Positions 20,536 through 31,128 are shown, counted from the stretch's first letter. The stretch: DNA of 64,000 nt from Marinobacterium iners (GCF_017310015.1 NZ_CP022297.1:3968001-4032000), one strand, 5' to 3'. Notes: generated by a model not told the origin, from the letters alone. Numbers and translations: made by a program.

Positions 20536-22164
20536 TCAGGTACTGAAGCGATTGATCTGTTGCTGCAGACTGCGTGAGAGCTGCTGCAGCTGTTCACCAC
20601 TGGCTGCCACGGTATTCGCAGCCGCAACCGTGCTTTCAGAAGCTTGGGTGATACGCAGCAGATTGGAGTTCATCTCTTCCGATACCTGACTTTGCTCTTC
20701 GGTCGCCGCTGCCACCTGTACGCCCATGTCACGGATGTGCGCCATCTGTTCCACGATACGGCTCAACTCCTTGCCCGCATGCTGGGCTGTTGTGACACTG
20801 GCATCCGCACGTTCCTTGGAACGCTCCATCACTTCAACAGCCCGCTGAGCAGCCGAACGCAAACGATCGTTCATGCTGCGAATCTCTTCGGTAGAGCCCT
20901 GGGTCCGCTGCGCCAGCTGGCGGACTTCATCAGCCACCACCGCAAAGCCTCGGCCGGACTCACCGGCGCGAGCCGCCTCAATCGCCGCATTCAGCGCCAA
21001 CAGGTTGGTCTGTTCGGAAATGGCCTGGATCTGACCCAGCACCTGGCCGATCTGAACCGTGTCACCCTCCAGAGCCTGAATCACCTCAGCCGCTGCATCA
21101 ACTTCGCGAGCAAGCGCCTGAATACGTTCAACGGTATCTTCAACGTCATGGTTGCCTTCATCAGCCTCATGATCGGCACTTTCAATCGCCGCCGCCGTCT
21201 CACCGGCACTACGGGCAACCTCATGCACACTGGCGGCCATCTCGTTCATGGCGGTGGAGAGCAGCTCAGCTTCCTGCGCCTGTGCATCCAGCGCCGCGCT
21301 GGTTTCCTCGGCACTGCGGGCCAACTCTTCAGCACTGGCTGATACCTGGGTCGCCGAGCCGGCAATCTGATGAACCAAATCCTGGAACACGCCCAGAGTT
21401 TCATCGATACGCCGACCCACCTTGCCCAGCTCATCCCGGCTGGTCAGCTCGGTACGCACCCGAAGATCACCATTGGCAGCACGCTTCATCACGTCACTGA
21501 TAATATCAAGAGGCATTATTATCGTGCGTCCGATAGGAATCGCACACAGTATCAGAAGGGCCAGGGCAACGAGCAGCTGAAGACTAAGGTGTATGAGGTC
21601 TTCCATGAACGCCGCATTCAAGTCATCCATATATACCCCTGTGCCAATCACCCAACCCCAGGGCTCAAAGGATTTGGCCAGCGTCAGCTTGGGTTGAGGC
21701 TCGGTACTGCCGGCCTTGGGCCAAAGATAACTAAATGCCTCTACCTTTTTTCCACCGCCGATCATCGCTGCCATCTGCGCAAATACAGGTACCCCATCCG
21801 GGGTTCTTGCTGATTTCAGATTACGACCTGCCTGAGACGTATCGCCCCCATGTACCAGAATGTCGGCGTTGGCATTCAGAACAAAGAAATACTCATTGCC
21901 GGCATAGCGCATGTTTTCCAACAGGGTACGTGCCTGCTGCCGCGCCTCATCGCTGCTCAGCTCACCTGCAGCTACACGTGCCTGCAAGGAAGCTGTCAGG
22001 CTCAGGGTAGTGTCCAGTAATGAATTCAGCTGGGCTTCACGCTCCTGCTGAAGTGAGTGGCGCATATCCAGCAGTGCTGTCGAAGTTAGAAACAGCAACA
22101 TAAAACCGGCAATACCGATCAACAGCCATAATTTGGCACGAACTCTGAGGTTTTTGAAAAACAT
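20536..22164 (-). CDS. Methyl-accepting chemotaxis protein with single Cache sensor
   Basis: A 542-residue chemoreceptor: first membrane helix about 10-33, periplasmic sCache domain about 35-185 (NEYFFVLNANADILVHGGDTSQAGRNLKSARTPDGVPVFAQM and GWVIGTGVYMDD are typical), second helix about 190-210, HAMP about 212-265, then the coiled signalling domain with the tip EQTNLLALNAAIEAARAGE..GRGFAVVADEVRQLAQRT. No C-terminal CheR-tethering pentapeptide is visible. sCache receptors often sense small carboxylates; the ligand here is unknown. It stands alone, with a 130-base AT-rich upstream region. Confidence 0.95.
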   Translation of the reverse strand: MFFKNLRVRAKLWLLIGIAGFMLLFLTSTALLDMRHSLQQEREAQLNSLLDTTLSLTASLQARVAAGELSSDEARQQARTLLENMRYAGNEYFFVLNANADILVHGGDTSQAGRNLKSARTPDGVPVFAQMAAMIGGGKKVEAFSYLWPKAGSTEPQPKLTLAKSFEPWGWVIGTGVYMDDLNAAFMEDLIHLSLQLLVALALLILCAIPIGRTIIMPLDIISDVMKRAANGDLRVRTELTSRDELGKVGRRIDETLGVFQDLVHQIAGSATQVSASAEELARSAEETSAALDAQAQEAELLSTAMNEMAASVHEVARSAGETAAAIESADHEADEGNHDVEDTVERIQALAREVDAAAEVIQALEGDTVQIGQVLGQIQAISEQTNLLALNAAIEAARAGESGRGFAVVADEVRQLAQRTQGSTEEIRSMNDRLRSAAQRAVEVMERSKERADASVTTAQHAGKELSRIVEQMAHIRDMGVQVAAATEEQSQVSEEMNSNLLRITQASESTVAAANTVAASGEQLQQLSRSLQQQINRFST

Positions 22165-22296
22165 GGGGGCCTACCTGCTTAATTCATAATTTGCGCAACT
22201 TTCGTCGCCTAATGCGCACAGATTAACATAGTGTCTATCGAGGTAAAGATCCTTTAAATCATATGCTTATATGAATATTGCCTAATCTTTAAACAC

Positions 22297-23190
22297 CTAA
22301 TGCTTCCAGCGCCGATACAACTGTTTTGCCCGCTTGCGAGCCCGCTTTGCGTAAATCTCGTCAGTAAGGGTATCAATCTCGGCAAGCGCTTTTAGGCGGG
22401 CTGCCTTAATGCCTGTGCTCACCTGATCCAGATCCTCTTGCCAAAAACAGGCACGAGCCTCTTCCATCTGTACAGCCAGTACATCCAGGTCATGCAGTCG
22501 TCCCAGAGCACTTCCGAGCGCTTTAACCTGGCTAATCCATTTGGGAGCGGTTTCATCCAGCAACCAACCACTTTGGAACAATAGTAACTTGACCCACTTC
22601 CTCCAGCGGTGCATCGGCTTCATGGCATGCTTTTGCAGTGCTTCGTGGGCAAGGCTACTGCCCTTGCGGCAGGTTTGCTTCAGCCCTTTGTGCAGATGTC
22701 GTTTACTCATTGAACTCAGATCAACGGCCACAATAGCCTGCTCCAGCCTCAGCAGTGTCTGCACAACCTGCAACAATGCCGGTTCATTCACTGTCACATG
22801 TCCAAGTACCTGCACCAACCCCGGCAACAATCGTTGGCGAACATCCGGCGGGAGGTCTGCACTCACCCAATCCAGCGTTTCCTTCATGACCTGCGCATCG
22901 CGACTGGAGGCAAGCGGCTTGGCCAGTCCCTTGCTCAAACGCTCGAGCCTGCTGTAGTCCGTGGTTTTCAGCCCAGGCTTCAGCAGACGCCAGAGCGCAC
23001 GCAGGCGCTTACTGTCCACACGTGTCTGGTGCACGATCTCGTTCAGTGATTCGGTATCGGCATCAGCCCGCAGCGCAAGTCGGTCACGCATATTGGTTAG
23101 CAATTGCAGAGCACTGCAGCGTATTTCAACGTCCAGCGGTTGACTCGACTCCAGCAGTCTCTGCCGGCTTTTTTCAATTTCTGGTTGCAT
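22297..23190 (-). CDS. CHAD domain protein
   Basis: A 297-residue alpha-helical protein made up of a CHAD domain: conserved His/Arg/Lys in HQTRVDSKRLRALWRLLKPGL (about 50-72), SRDAQVMKETLDW, and the second half with HRWRKWVKLLLFQSGWL and GRLHDLDVLAVQME. CHAD domains bind polyphosphate, and many localise to polyphosphate granules. No CYTH triphosphatase domain is fused. It follows the CPXCG gene by 15 bases on the same strand. Function is inferred from the domain only. Confidence 0.9.
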   Translation of the reverse strand: MQPEIEKSRQRLLESSQPLDVEIRCSALQLLTNMRDRLALRADADTESLNEIVHQTRVDSKRLRALWRLLKPGLKTTDYSRLERLSKGLAKPLASSRDAQVMKETLDWVSADLPPDVRQRLLPGLVQVLGHVTVNEPALLQVVQTLLRLEQAIVAVDLSSMSKRHLHKGLKQTCRKGSSLAHEALQKHAMKPMHRWRKWVKLLLFQSGWLLDETAPKWISQVKALGSALGRLHDLDVLAVQMEEARACFWQEDLDQVSTGIKAARLKALAEIDTLTDEIYAKRARKRAKQLYRRWKH

Positions 23191-23205
23191 AACGACTCCC
23201 TGTTA

Positions 23206-23397
23206 CTAGCCACCCTCACGCTCAACGCTAACCTCGGGGCGCTCTTGATCACCTACGCTGACCTGAACCTGAATCGGGCTGCAACAGACTGGACAATCCT
23301 CTGTGTATTCCTGCTCAGGCTCTGTCACTTCGATCATCAGACTGATCGGCTCACCGCACCAGGGGCACAACAGATCGACATTTTCCAGCGGATTCAT
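23206..23397 (-). CDS. CPXCG-motif cysteine-rich small protein
   Basis: A 63-residue protein with two Cys pairs, CPWCGEP near residue 11 and CPVCCSP near 35, between acidic segments: a small zinc-ribbon-like fold matching the CPXCG family. Function unknown. It lies 15 bases upstream of the CHAD gene and is divergent from the thiamine operon. Confidence 0.88.
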   Translation of the reverse strand: MNPLENVDLLCPWCGEPISLMIEVTEPEQEYTEDCPVCCSPIQVQVSVGDQERPEVSVEREGG

Positions 23398-23497
23398 GGC
23401 ATCTACTCCTGCTCAAAAGGTGCCGGCCTGACCTGAAAGCAGCCGGCATCTGGTTACAGCATAGACAGTGGTAGCGCTTGTGCCTAAACTAGCCACA

Positions 23498-23585
23498 GAT
23501 TCTTGGTCGGGGTGCCCACACTGGATGGGCTGAGATGAGACCCGCTGAACCTGATCCGGCTTGTACCGGCGTAGGAAATCGAGAT
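23498..23585 (+). promoter_or_regulatory. TPP riboswitch (THI box)
   Basis: Conserved aptamer segments are in order: GGGGTGCCC, GGGCTGAGATGAGACCC, GCTGAACCTGATCCGG, and TACCGGCGTAGGAAATC. These match the thiamine pyrophosphate aptamer (P2/P3, P4/P5 and the CTGAGA and ACCTGA cores). It lies in the leader of thiD-thiZXY-tenA-tenA-thiC, so high TPP should shut the operon off. Confidence 0.96.
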
Positions 23586-23622
23586 GACCGTTACTATCAC
23601 TCCATGCATGCCCATGGCTGGT

Positions 23623-23651
23623 GCGGTTTTCTCCCGTACTGGAGCATCCGC
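23623..23651 (+). promoter_or_regulatory. Shine-Dalgarno-sequestering hairpin of the TPP riboswitch
   Basis: GCGG (23623-23626) pairs with CCGC (23648-23651) and CTCC (23631-23634) with GGAG (23641-23644). GGAG is the thiD ribosome-binding site and the ATG is at 23652. This points to translational control. Confidence 0.7.
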
Positions 23652-24476
23652 ATGACACACGCACACGCACACACACCCATCGCTCTCACTATCGCCGGCT
23701 CCGACAGCGGCGGCGGTGCCGGTATTCAAGCGGATCTGAAGACTTTTTCAGCACTTGGCGTATTTGGCACCTCGGTGATCACCGCCCTGACGGCACAAAA
23801 CACCCGTGAAGTTCGTGCCATCCACGACGTTCCACCCGCCTTTATCGCCGATCAGCTTAATACCGTGCTGGACGATATCCACATCGATGCGATCAAGATC
23901 GGCATGCTCAGCCGTCCGGAAACCATTACAACCATCGCGACTATTCTGCGTGACCGTGGCCTTCGCAATATCGTGCTTGACCCAGTCATGGTCGCCAAGA
24001 GCGGCGACAAGCTGCTGGCAGACGAGTCAGTTGAGGCGCTGCGCAGCGAGTTGCTGCCGCTGGCGACCCTGATCACCCCCAACCTTCCGGAGTCAGCCGT
24101 ATTATTGGGCGCACCGGAAGCGACCGATACGGATGCAATGCTAACACAGGCCAGAGAGCTGCTGGCACTGGGCCCTCAGGCGGTACTGGTCAAGGGCGGC
24201 CACCTGACCGACTCGGCAAGTGACGACAGCGCCGATCTGCTGCTGATGGACGGGCAGACCCACTGGCTGCCGGCCAAACGCATCCCCACCGCCAACACCC
24301 ACGGTACCGGCTGCACTCTTTCCTCCGCGATTGCCGCCGGATTGGCCAGGGGGCGGGATATGCACACGGCCGTGGCCGAAGCCAAGACTTATATCACGGC
24401 AGCCATCACGGCAGCCGATCGGCTACAGGTGGGTTCAGGGCACGGCCCAACTCATCACTTCCACGCCTGGTGGTGA
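23652..24476 (+). CDS. thiD: Hydroxymethylpyrimidine/phosphomethylpyrimidine kinase
   Basis: A 274-residue ribokinase-fold enzyme that phosphorylates HMP and HMP-P to HMP-PP for thiamine synthesis. Signatures: IAGSDSGGGAGIQADLKTF (substrate loop), VLDPVMVAKSG, TPNLPESAVLLG, and the anion hole NTHGTGCTLSSAIAAGLARG with the catalytic Cys-containing GTGC. The ATG at 23652 has GGAG seven bases upstream, inside the riboswitch hairpin. An unusual His/Ala run follows the start (MTHAHAHTP). First gene of the riboswitch-controlled operon, three bases before the ABC ATPase gene. No ThiE fusion. Confidence 0.96.
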   Translation: MTHAHAHTPIALTIAGSDSGGGAGIQADLKTFSALGVFGTSVITALTAQNTREVRAIHDVPPAFIADQLNTVLDDIHIDAIKIGMLSRPETITTIATILRDRGLRNIVLDPVMVAKSGDKLLADESVEALRSELLPLATLITPNLPESAVLLGAPEATDTDAMLTQARELLALGPQAVLVKGGHLTDSASDDSADLLLMDGQTHWLPAKRIPTANTHGTGCTLSSAIAAGLARGRDMHTAVAEAKTYITAAITAADRLQVGSGHGPTHHFHAWW

Positions 24477-24479
24477 GCC

Positions 24480-25217
24480 TTGGATATTGAACTTCGTCAG
24501 GCCAGCCTGCACTGGCAGCAGCACTGCGTATTCAGCGACCTGAATCTGACACTGCCAAGTGGGCAGTGGACCTGCATTCTGGGCCAGTCCGGTGTCGGCA
24601 AAAGTTCCTTGCTGCAGCTGCTCTGCGGCATTGCCGACGAGGCCAGCATCAGTGGCGAGATTCACTGCAGTGATGGCCTGCCGCTGGCTGGCCGCGTGGC
24701 CTGGATGTCCCAGCAGGATCTGCTGCTGCCCTGGCTGAATCTTCAAGACAACGTGCTGCTTGGCGCCAGGCTGCAGCAGGGCCGCAAACCCTCAGGCGAA
24801 CAGAGTGAACTGGCCGGATATTTGCTGCAGCAGGTGGGTCTGAACGATCGAGCCACTGCCCTGCCGGGGCAGCTGTCCGGCGGTCAGCGCCAGCGTGTGG
24901 CACTGGCCCGCACTCTGTTTCAGGATCAGCCACTGGTCTGCATGGATGAGCCTTTCTCTGCACTGGATGCGATCAACCGGCTCAAACTGCAGGACTTGGC
25001 CGCCGGGCTGCTGGCCGATCGAACCGTGCTGATGATAACCCATGACCCACTGGAAGCCCTGCGCCTGTCGGATCGTGTACTGGTGCTGCAAGGCTCCCCA
25101 GCACGCTTGTCGGACCCGATAGTGCCGATTGGAAGCACACCCAGACCGGTCACCGACCCTGCCCTGCTTGAGCTGCAGGCACAGCTGCTTCAGCTGCTGA
25201 TGGAAGGTGCCGCATGA
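24480..25217 (+). CDS. thiZ: ABC transporter ATP-binding protein, thiamine-pyrimidine uptake (ThiZ type)
   Basis: A 245-residue ABC ATPase. Walker A is GQSGVGKSS (about 36-44), the signature is LSGGQRQRVALART, Walker B is LVCMDEPFSALDA, and the switch is MITHDPLEAL. It begins at a TTG (24480), three bases after the thiD stop. With the following permease and NMT1-like binding protein it forms an importer, and the riboswitch plus TenA neighbours point to formyl-aminopyrimidine or related HMP precursors as substrate (ThiXYZ type). The substrate is inferred from context. Confidence 0.9.
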   Translation: MDIELRQASLHWQQHCVFSDLNLTLPSGQWTCILGQSGVGKSSLLQLLCGIADEASISGEIHCSDGLPLAGRVAWMSQQDLLLPWLNLQDNVLLGARLQQGRKPSGEQSELAGYLLQQVGLNDRATALPGQLSGGQRQRVALARTLFQDQPLVCMDEPFSALDAINRLKLQDLAAGLLADRTVLMITHDPLEALRLSDRVLVLQGSPARLSDPIVPIGSTPRPVTDPALLELQAQLLQLLMEGAA

Positions 25218-25984
25218 TGCAGGTTCTGCGCCCACTGATCATCACCACCGGATTGCTGCTGATCTGGCAACTGATTGTCTGGCTGACCGATGCCCCCACA
25301 TTCATTTTGCCCGGCCCCCTGCGCGTGCTGGAAACTCTGTTCAGTCAGTTTCCACTACTGATGAAGCACGCCGGTGTCACCCTGATCGAGATTTTGCTGG
25401 GCCTGATGCTCGGCGTGCTGCTGGGGCTGGCGAGCGCTCTCTCACTGGTAACCTGGGGCAGCCTACGCCGTTGGCTGCTGCCGGTTTTGGTGGTCAGCCA
25501 AGCGATCCCGGTATTTGCACTGGCGCCGGTTTTGATGCTCTGGCTTGGCTACGGCATGACCTCCAAAATCGCCATGGCCACGCTGATCATCTATTTCCCG
25601 GTGACCGCCGCCTGCTTCGACGGCCTGCGCCAGACGCCCAGCGGCTATCTACAGCTGGCGCGCACCCTCGGCGCCAGCCGCCGCGCCCAGCTGTTGCAGA
25701 TCCGCCTGCCCGCTGCCCTGCCTGCCCTTGGCTCCGGCCTGCGCGTCGCCGCGTCAGTGGCACCCATAGGTGCCGTGATCGGCGAATGGGTCGGTTCCTC
25801 CACCGGACTGGGCTATCTGATGCTGCACGCCAACGCCCGCATGCAGGTGGATTTGATGTTTGCCGCCCTGCTGGTGCTGGCCTTCATGGCACTGGCCCTC
25901 TATTTCTCCGTCAACCTGATCGCACGACGACTCACCCCCTGGCTGGATGAGTCCACGTCGTCCGCACCCCAAGGTACTTCATAA
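25214..25984 (+). CDS. thiX: ABC transporter permease, thiamine-pyrimidine uptake (ThiX type)
   Basis: A 256-residue BPD-type permease with about six membrane helices and the EAA-like loop LARTLGASRRAQLLQIRLPAALPALGSGLRVA, which docks the ATPase. The ATG at 25214 overlaps the ATPase stop by four bases. Related to the SsuC/ThiX permeases of NMT1-like binding-protein systems. It acts in the inner membrane with ThiY-like and ThiZ-like neighbours. Confidence 0.9.
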   Translation: MMQVLRPLIITTGLLLIWQLIVWLTDAPTFILPGPLRVLETLFSQFPLLMKHAGVTLIEILLGLMLGVLLGLASALSLVTWGSLRRWLLPVLVVSQAIPVFALAPVLMLWLGYGMTSKIAMATLIIYFPVTAACFDGLRQTPSGYLQLARTLGASRRAQLLQIRLPAALPALGSGLRVAASVAPIGAVIGEWVGSSTGLGYLMLHANARMQVDLMFAALLVLAFMALALYFSVNLIARRLTPWLDESTSSAPQGTS

Positions 25985-26916
25985 TGAAACGATTGACTGC
26001 ATTGCTCTGTGGCTGCCTGCTCTCAACACAGGTACTGGCAGCCGACAAGGTCGAGCTGCTGCTCGACTGGTTCATCAACCCCGATCACGGCCCACTGATC
26101 GTTGCTCAGCAGAAGGGCTACTTCGCCGAGCAGGGGCTGGAGGTGAATCTGGTGGAGCCTGCCGACCCGTCGATGCCACCCAAGCTGGTTGCCGCCGGCA
26201 AGGCCGACATGGCGCTGACCTACCAGCCGCAGCTGCACGTGATGGTCGGTGAAACACTGCCACTGACCCGCATCGGCACCCTGATCGCCACACCGCTGAA
26301 CTCGCTGGTGGTTCTGGATCAGGGCCCGATCAAGACCCTGGCCGACCTCAAGGGCAAGAAGGTGGGTTACTCGGTGGGCGGCTACGAGGAAGCGCTGATG
26401 CGCGCCATGCTCAAGCCGCACGGCCTGACGCTGGACGATATCGAGATGGTCAACGTCAACTGGTCACTGTCGCCGTCACTGATCACCGGCAAGGTGGATG
26501 CCGTGATCGGTGCCTACCGCAATTTCGAGCTTAACCAGATGGATATCGAGGGCTACCCGGGTCGCGCCTTTTATGTCGAGGAAGAAGGCGTCCCCGCCTA
26601 TGACGAGCTGGTGCTGGTGATCAACAACCAGGATCGGGGTGACAAACGCTTCGCCCGTGTGATGGCCGCACTGGAACAGGCGACCCAGTACATCGTCAAC
26701 CACCCGGATGACGCCTGGAAAGCCTTCGTCAGCTACAAGCCAGACGAGCTCAACACCGAACTCAACCGTCGCGCCTGGGCCGACACCCTGAGTCGTTTCG
26801 CGCTGCGTCCGGCAGCACTGGATAAGGCCCGCTACCAGCGCGTCGGCGCCTTCATGCAGGAGCAGGGCTTGACCAAAAGTAATCCGCCGGTGGCCGACTA
26901 CGCCATCGTGCCCTGA
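25984..26916 (+). CDS. thiY: NMT1/THI5-like substrate-binding protein (ThiY type)
   Basis: A 310-residue periplasmic protein: signal peptide residues 1-19 (ending VLAA), then the NMT1/THI5 start KVELLLDWFINPDHGPLIVAQQKGYFAEQGL and DPSMPPKLVAAGKADMALTYQPQL. Aromatic and acidic residues in LDWF and YQPQL correspond to the ligand pocket of pyrimidine-binding homologues. The start codon overlaps the end of the permease gene (TAATGA-like). It probably binds N-formyl-4-amino-5-aminomethyl-2-methylpyrimidine or HMP. Confidence 0.9.
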   Translation: MKRLTALLCGCLLSTQVLAADKVELLLDWFINPDHGPLIVAQQKGYFAEQGLEVNLVEPADPSMPPKLVAAGKADMALTYQPQLHVMVGETLPLTRIGTLIATPLNSLVVLDQGPIKTLADLKGKKVGYSVGGYEEALMRAMLKPHGLTLDDIEMVNVNWSLSPSLITGKVDAVIGAYRNFELNQMDIEGYPGRAFYVEEEGVPAYDELVLVINNQDRGDKRFARVMAALEQATQYIVNHPDDAWKAFVSYKPDELNTELNRRAWADTLSRFALRPAALDKARYQRVGAFMQEQGLTKSNPPVADYAIVP

Positions 26917-26960
26917 ACACCCACATGGATAGCTTTGAGCCAAACAAAATGGAAAGCCCG

Positions 26961-27689
26961 ATGACCTTTGCCGATTACCGCCAACAGCACCCACAGCAGC
27001 CGCTGAGCGAACAGCTGCGCGGCTACGCCGAAACCGACTGGAACCGGGCGGTGAACCATGCGTTCACCGACGCGCTGGGCGATGACCGCCTGGCCGACGA
27101 GGTCTATGCCCGCTACCTGGTGCAGGACTACGCCTTCATCGACACCCTGGTCAACCTGGTCGCCCGCACCCTCGCCAACGCCCCGGCGATGCCGCCAAAA
27201 GCCGTGCTGGCCGGCTTCCTAGCGGCGCTGACCAGCGACGAGAACACCTATTTCCTGCGTTCCTTCGAAGCACTGGGGCTGAGCGAGGCCGATTACCTGA
27301 ACCCGGCATTGCATCCGGTCAGCCGGGCGATCATCGACACCATGAAGGCGTCCGAAGTCAGCTACGAACGCGCCATCATCTGCCTCTGCGTCGCCGAATG
27401 GTCCTATTTGAGCTGGTCGCAGCAACAGGCGAAAAAGCCGCGCGGCAGCCGTTTCTATCTGCAGGAATGGATCGACATCCATGTGCTGCCCGAGTTCGAG
27501 CAGTTCGTCGCCTGGCTGCGCGGCCAGGTGGACAGCTTTACCGACCGCAATGACGCCACGCTGGAGGAACTGGCCAGGCTGTTCCGCCAGATGTGCGTGC
27601 TGGAACACCAGTTCTTCAGCGCCAGCCTCGACCCCGCAGCCGTAACCGAACAGGAGGTACCCCGTGTCTGCAAACGTATCTGCGAATAA
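26961..27689 (+). CDS. TenA family protein, probable TenA_E subtype
   Basis: A 242-residue all-alpha TenA/THI-4 protein: YRQQHPQQPLSEQLRGYAETDWNRAVNHAFTDALGDDRL, then YARYLVQDYAFIDTLVNLVARTLANAP. In the active-site helix it has IICLCVAEWSYLSW, where TenA_C enzymes have a PC..GY segment with the nucleophilic Cys; Glu in the AEW position suggests the TenA_E type. TenA enzymes salvage degraded thiamine pyrimidines. The ATG at 26961 (GGAAAG upstream) is preferred; an ATG at 26925 would add 12 residues but has no clear ribosome site. The 3' end overlaps the next tenA by 26 bases. Confidence 0.87.
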   Translation: MTFADYRQQHPQQPLSEQLRGYAETDWNRAVNHAFTDALGDDRLADEVYARYLVQDYAFIDTLVNLVARTLANAPAMPPKAVLAGFLAALTSDENTYFLRSFEALGLSEADYLNPALHPVSRAIIDTMKASEVSYERAIICLCVAEWSYLSWSQQQAKKPRGSRFYLQEWIDIHVLPEFEQFVAWLRGQVDSFTDRNDATLEELARLFRQMCVLEHQFFSASLDPAAVTEQEVPRVCKRICE

Positions 27690-28350
27690 GTCACTGTACG
27701 ACCATCTAAAAACCCGGTGTGCCGATGACTGGAACGCCTATATCCAGCACGACTTCGTGCGCCAGCTGGGACAGGGAACCTTGCCCAAGGAATGTTTCCA
27801 GCACTATCTGAAGCAGGATTACCTGTTTTTGATCCAGTTCAGCCGTGCCTGGGGTCTGGCCGTATTCAAAAGCGAAGACCTGGACAGCATGCGCTACGCC
27901 CAGGCCGGTCTCAACGCCATGCTGGATACCGAAATCGGGTTGCATGTCGACTACTGCCGCGACTGGGGCATCAGCGAAAAACAGTTACAGGCGTTGCCGG
28001 AAGCCTCGGCCACAGTAGCCTACACCCGCTATGTACTGGATGCAGGATTCGCCGGCGATCTGCTCGACCTGCACGTGGCGCTGGCGCCCTGCATCATCGG
28101 CTATGCCGAAATCGCCAACTGGCTGACCGAACAGCCGGATACCCTCCGCGAAGGCAACCCGTACAACGCCTGGATCGAGATGTACCTGAGCGAGGAATAT
28201 CAGCAGGCGGCCGCCACCGAACGTGAGCTGCTGGACAGGCTGGGGCAGGATCTTTCCGCCAGCCGTCTGGCCGCACTGGAACAGCGCTTTAGCACCGCCA
28301 CCCGCATGGAAGTCAGTTTCTGGCAGATGGGCCTGGATCTGGCCGATTAA
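27664..28350 (+). CDS. tenA: Aminopyrimidine aminohydrolase TenA (TenA_C subtype)
   Basis: A 228-residue TenA with the classic catalytic region LDLHVALAPCIIGYAEIANWL, the Cys being the nucleophile that hydrolyses 4-amino-5-aminomethyl-2-methylpyrimidine to HMP. N-terminal FVRQLGQGTLPKECFQHYLKQDYLFLIQFSRAWGLAVFKS is typical, and the terminal SFWQMGLDLAD contributes to the pocket. It starts at a GTG (27664) preceded by AGGAGG, inside the end of the previous tenA, so the two are translationally coupled. The paralogue upstream has a different active-site pattern. Confidence 0.93.
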   Translation: MSANVSANKSLYDHLKTRCADDWNAYIQHDFVRQLGQGTLPKECFQHYLKQDYLFLIQFSRAWGLAVFKSEDLDSMRYAQAGLNAMLDTEIGLHVDYCRDWGISEKQLQALPEASATVAYTRYVLDAGFAGDLLDLHVALAPCIIGYAEIANWLTEQPDTLREGNPYNAWIEMYLSEEYQQAAATERELLDRLGQDLSASRLAALEQRFSTATRMEVSFWQMGLDLAD

Positions 28351-28392
28351 GCCTCCTGACACGCACAAAAAACGATAAAACCGGAGAGTGAG

Positions 28393-30282
<1,890 letters not shown>

Positions 30283-30291
30283 CAGCTGCTC

Positions 30292-30394
30292 GGCGGCGGT
30301 GCCATTTGTGTGCGACCGTCTGCCGCCAAGGACGGCGGCAGTCGAGCGGTCAAGGATGACGCAAAGCGTGTCGCACGCAAAGGGTACCGCCGCC
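30292..30394. repeat. Long imperfect inverted repeat with internal hairpin downstream of thiC
   Basis: Arms 30292-30316 and 30370-30394 match as complements at 22 of 25 positions, and the interval contains a perfect 8-bp hairpin (30320-30327 with 30334-30341). It starts 10 bases after thiC and stops 23 bases before the end of the opposing methyltransferase. It may act as a bidirectional terminator, or be a small intergenic repetitive element. No T-tract is seen. Confidence 0.6.
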
Positions 30395-30416
30395 ATCCCG
30401 ATAGCTGCAAAACTTG

Positions 30417-31118
30417 CTATAAAGGCCTGCGCGCCGCGATCTGTACCGCCCGTCCACTGCGGATCGATTCATCCGCCAGCACTTCGTAGCCGGTCAAACT
30501 CAGCAGCGCCAGCAGGTCGTAGTCGTGATAGCGGTTGTGTTCGAAGTAATCCTCAAACAGGGCAGCCATCGCCTTGGCGTCCTGCCTTTCATCCAGTCGA
30601 TCCTGACCAAATTTGTGGGTCAGAAAACTGCCCAACGGCTGGCGCACCATATCAACCAGAATCAGTACACCACCCGGCTTAAGCCAGTCATGCAGTTGCT
30701 GCAACAGCACCAACGGCTGATGCAGTTCGTGCAATAGACGGTTCGCCAGCACAGCATCTATGGATTCGGCTTCAAACAGATCTGCCGGTGGGTCATTCAA
30801 ATCAGCCACACGAATGCTGAAGTCGTAGTCGTCCTCGCAAGCCTGCTCCAGCATGTAAGGGGCTGCTTCAACCCCAACCAGATCCAGCTCGGGGCCGCTC
30901 AAGGACAGATCTCGCAGAAACAGCCCCGGGCCACAGCCCAGGTCTACCACCCGGCTGCCACGGGACAAAACAGGCTCTGCCTGCTCTGCCCAGAAGCGGC
31001 GGAACAGGTCATCATGGTTGCGCGCATGTCCCTCCAGCGTTCGCTGAGCCGCCACAGAACCATCACCACCGTGGTGACGAGTCAAATAGTCCCTGAGGGT
31101 TTGAAGTTGATCCGACAC
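30417..31118 (-). CDS. Class I SAM-dependent methyltransferase
   Basis: A roughly 233-residue Rossmann-type methyltransferase. Motif I is VVDLGCGPGLFLRDL (about 60-75), motif II region LVGVEAAPYMLEQA, and ADLNDPPADLF / DAVLANRLLHEL follow; LLQQLHDWLKPGGVLILVDMVRQPLG is the post-motif region. Substrate unknown. The GTG at 31118 is preferred because GGGAGG lies four bases upstream; the T-tract of the neighbouring TRAP gene's terminator directly precedes that site, so it may also receive read-through. Convergent with thiC. Confidence 0.85.
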   Translation of the reverse strand: MSDQLQTLRDYLTRHHGGDGSVAAQRTLEGHARNHDDLFRRFWAEQAEPVLSRGSRVVDLGCGPGLFLRDLSLSGPELDLVGVEAAPYMLEQACEDDYDFSIRVADLNDPPADLFEAESIDAVLANRLLHELHQPLVLLQQLHDWLKPGGVLILVDMVRQPLGSFLTHKFGQDRLDERQDAKAMAALFEDYFEHNRYHDYDLLALLSLTGYEVLADESIRSGRAVQIAARRPL

Positions 31119-31128
31119 GATACCTCCC

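Noticed and set aside
22165..22296. Sigma-28 promoter before the chemoreceptor gene
   Set aside because: TAAA and CGATA are present but the spacing is about five bases too short.
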